The notes under the pieces were generated by a model that saw only the letters and a program-made list of their open reading frames with translations, was not told where the DNA came from and ran no database searches. DNA of 64,000 nucleotides from Pseudomonas sp. TH10 (GTDB taxonomy: Bacteria; Pseudomonadota; Gammaproteobacteria; Pseudomonadales; Pseudomonadaceae): the NCBI RefSeq assembly GCF_016651255.1, contig NZ_JAEKEG010000050.1, positions 1-64,000 of the forward strand, given 5' to 3'. Positions 62,568-64,000 of the stretch are shown here, piece by piece. Position numbers and translations under genes: made by a program. Each line of letters opens with the position of its first letter. Position 1 is the first letter of the stretch.

Positions 62568-63509
62568 ATGCTGGCAATTTTCCTCGAAACCCTGAACATC
62601 ACCGCGCCGGTGTTTGCCATGCTGTTTCTCGGTGTGCTGCTCAAGCGCATCGACTGGATCAACGACAACTTCATCCACACCGCCTCGTCACTGGTGTTCA
62701 ACGTCACGATGCCGGCGCTGCTGTTCCTCGGCATTCTGCACGCCGACCTGCACGCTGCACTGCAACCGGCGCTGCTGATCTACTTTTCCCTCGCCACGCT
62801 GGTGAGTTTTGCCCTGGCCTGGGGCTGGGCGATTTTCAAATGCCCGCGCGAAGACCGCGGCATCTATACCCAAGGCGCATTTCGCGGCAATAACGGCGTG
62901 ATCGGTCTGGCACTCGCTGCGAGCATGTACGGCGATTACGGCATTTCCCTCGGGGCGATTCTCGCGGCGCTGGTGATCCTGTTTTACAACACGCTGTCGA
63001 CCATCGTGCTGGCGGTGTACAGCCCGGTGATCAAGTCTGATCCGTGGAGCATCTTCAAGAGCGTGATGATCAACCCGTTGATCATCAGCGTGATTGCGGC
63101 GGCGCCGTTTGCTTATTTCAAGATCGGTTTGCCGGGATGGCTGGAAACCTCAGGTCAGTACCTGGCGCAGACCACTTTGCCCCTGGCCCTGATCTGCATC
63201 GGCGGCACCCTTTCGCTGGCAGCGATGCGAAAAAGTGGCTCGATGGCGCTCAGTTCCAGCCTGGTCAAGATGATCGGCCTGCCGGTGCTGGCGACGCTGG
63301 GCGCTTGGCTGTGGGGTTTTCGCGGGGCGGAACTGGGAATTTTGTTCCTGTACTTCGGCAGCCCGACCGCTGCCGCCAGTTTTGTCATGGCCCGCCAGGC
63401 CAATGGCAACCACGAGCTGGCGGCAGCGATCATAGTGATCACGACCTTGATTGCGGCGGTGACCACCAATGTCGGGATCTTTTTGTTGCAGTGGGGCGGG
63501 TGGATTTAG
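62568..63509 (+). CDS. AEC-family (auxin efflux carrier-like) permease
   Basis: Inner-membrane transporter of the AEC family; bacterial members move malonate, malate or other small acids, and the substrate here is unknown. The 313-residue protein has ten predicted helices in two inverted halves, with the family stretches FLGVLLKRIDWIND, GAFRGNNGVIGLALA (Asn in the first-half break) and FGSPTAAASFVMARQANGN. The ATG at 62568 gives MLAIFLETLNITAPVF; a longer reading runs into the tandem repeat. Confidence 0.9.
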   Translation: MLAIFLETLNITAPVFAMLFLGVLLKRIDWINDNFIHTASSLVFNVTMPALLFLGILHADLHAALQPALLIYFSLATLVSFALAWGWAIFKCPREDRGIYTQGAFRGNNGVIGLALAASMYGDYGISLGAILAALVILFYNTLSTIVLAVYSPVIKSDPWSIFKSVMINPLIISVIAAAPFAYFKIGLPGWLETSGQYLAQTTLPLALICIGGTLSLAAMRKSGSMALSSSLVKMIGLPVLATLGAWLWGFRGAELGILFLYFGSPTAAASFVMARQANGNHELAAAIIVITTLIAAVTTNVGIFLLQWGGWI

Positions 63510-63540
63510 CCCAGGGGGTTGCGGCGCTCTTTCGGGCCTC

Positions 63541-63605
63541 TTCGCGAGCAGGCTCGCTCCCACATTTGGAATGCATTCCCCTGTGGGAGCGAGCCTGCTC
63601 GCGAA
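63541..63605. repeat. REPIN-like inverted repeat (GAGCGAGCCTGCTCGCGA type)
   Basis: TTCGCGAGCAGGCTCGCTCCCACA and its complement TGTGGGAGCGAGCCTGCTCGCGAA flank 17 bp, between convergent genes. Confidence 0.9.
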
Positions 63606-63638
63606 GGCGGCAGACCTATCACCACAACTTTCGAATAA

Positions 63639-64000
63639 TCACTCGGGCTTCTGATAGGTATCGATCACTTCCTGCGCCGCCCGAAACGCATCAATCGCTG
63701 CCGGCACACCGGCATACACCGCGCAATGCAGCAGCGCCTCGCGAATTTCATCCACCGTGCAGCCGTTGTTCAGTGCACCGCGCACGTGGCCTTTCAGCTC
63801 TTGCGGGCACTTCAACGCAGTGAGCGCCGCGAGGGTGATGAGGCTGCGGGTTTTCAGCGGCAGGCCCTCGCGATTCCATACGCTGCCCCATGCGTGCTCG
63901 TTGACGAAGTCCTGCAGCGGCTGGGTAAAGTCGGTGGCATTGCCCAGTGCGCGATCGACAAAAGCATCGCCCATCACTTGCCGACGCACTTCAACGCCGG
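63639..64000 (-). CDS. 4-carboxymuconolactone decarboxylase-like protein, 5' end cut by window
   Basis: Protein of the CMD/AhpD-like fold, most similar in layout to PcaC of the protocatechuate pathway. About 120 residues are visible (of ~130), reading GVEVRRQVMGDAFVDRAL at the left and open to the window edge, so the true start lies beyond 64000. Conserved features are HAWGSVWNREGLPLKTRSLITLAALTAL, HVRGALNNGCTVDEIREALLHCAVYAGVPAAIDAF. The name PcaC is not certain because paralogues of this fold act on other substrates and no other pca gene is in view. Confidence 0.85.
   Translation of the reverse strand, partial: GVEVRRQVMGDAFVDRALGNATDFTQPLQDFVNEHAWGSVWNREGLPLKTRSLITLAALTALKCPQELKGHVRGALNNGCTVDEIREALLHCAVYAGVPAAIDAFRAAQEVIDTYQKPE

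Overview
The window is a piece of a Pseudomonas chromosome, most likely from the P. fluorescens group. The evidence is the gene content and order: glmM-tpiA-secG-tRNA-rimP-nusA-infB-rbfA-truB-rpsO-pnp, nadC/ampD-ampE-chemoreceptor, piuBAC, opdP with dppBCDF, and roxSR. Coding DNA is GC-rich, and the intergenic gaps carry abundant REP/REPIN palindromes typical of that group. There is no transposase, integrase, phage gene or CRISPR array.

Layout. (1) 1-11250, plus strand: end of glmM, tpiA, secG, tRNA-Leu(GAG), initiator tRNA with its own promoter, then the rimP-nusA-infB-rbfA-truB-rpsO-pnp expression operon. (2) 11250-17550: tRNA-Thr(CGT), a small unknown protein, nadC (minus), ampD-ampE, a chemoreceptor with a candidate sigma-28 promoter, and a TatD hydrolase (minus). 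(3) 17551-24405: the regulator cra diverging from fruB-fruK-fruA, a complete fructose PTS in which fruA is interrupted by a -1 frameshift at a six-A run. (4) 24560-31312: iron uptake module piuB, piuA (minus), piuC and a Sel1-repeat gene (plus). (5) 31507-38605: ornithine decarboxylase speC with a terminator-like hairpin in its leader, a four-gene betaine/choline-type ABC importer (minus), and prfC. (6) 38909-50150: a small secreted acidic protein, then a minus-strand dipeptide uptake region: dppF, dppD, dppC, dppB, three DppA-like binding proteins and an OprD-family porin. (7) 50614-55280: a SIMPL-domain protein, the redox two-component system roxS-roxR, and an SbmA/BacA-like ABC exporter. 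(8) 55451-62248: a GntR/FadR regulator, 5-keto-4-deoxyglucarate dehydratase, alpha-ketoglutarate semialdehyde dehydrogenase, a hexarate MFS transporter and galactarate dehydratase, together a route from galactarate to 2-oxoglutarate. (9) The end: an AEC-type permease and the start-truncated fragment of a carboxymuconolactone decarboxylase-like gene.

Most of the window is well-understood core and accessory metabolism. I did not find a convincing new multi-gene system. The points most worth a second look are the fruA frameshift, the palindromic candidate operator on the kdgD promoter, the 133-bp and ~70-bp tandem repeats grown from REP sequences, the speC leader, the small secreted protein, and the RNA hairpins placed between rpsO and pnp and between dppA and dppB.
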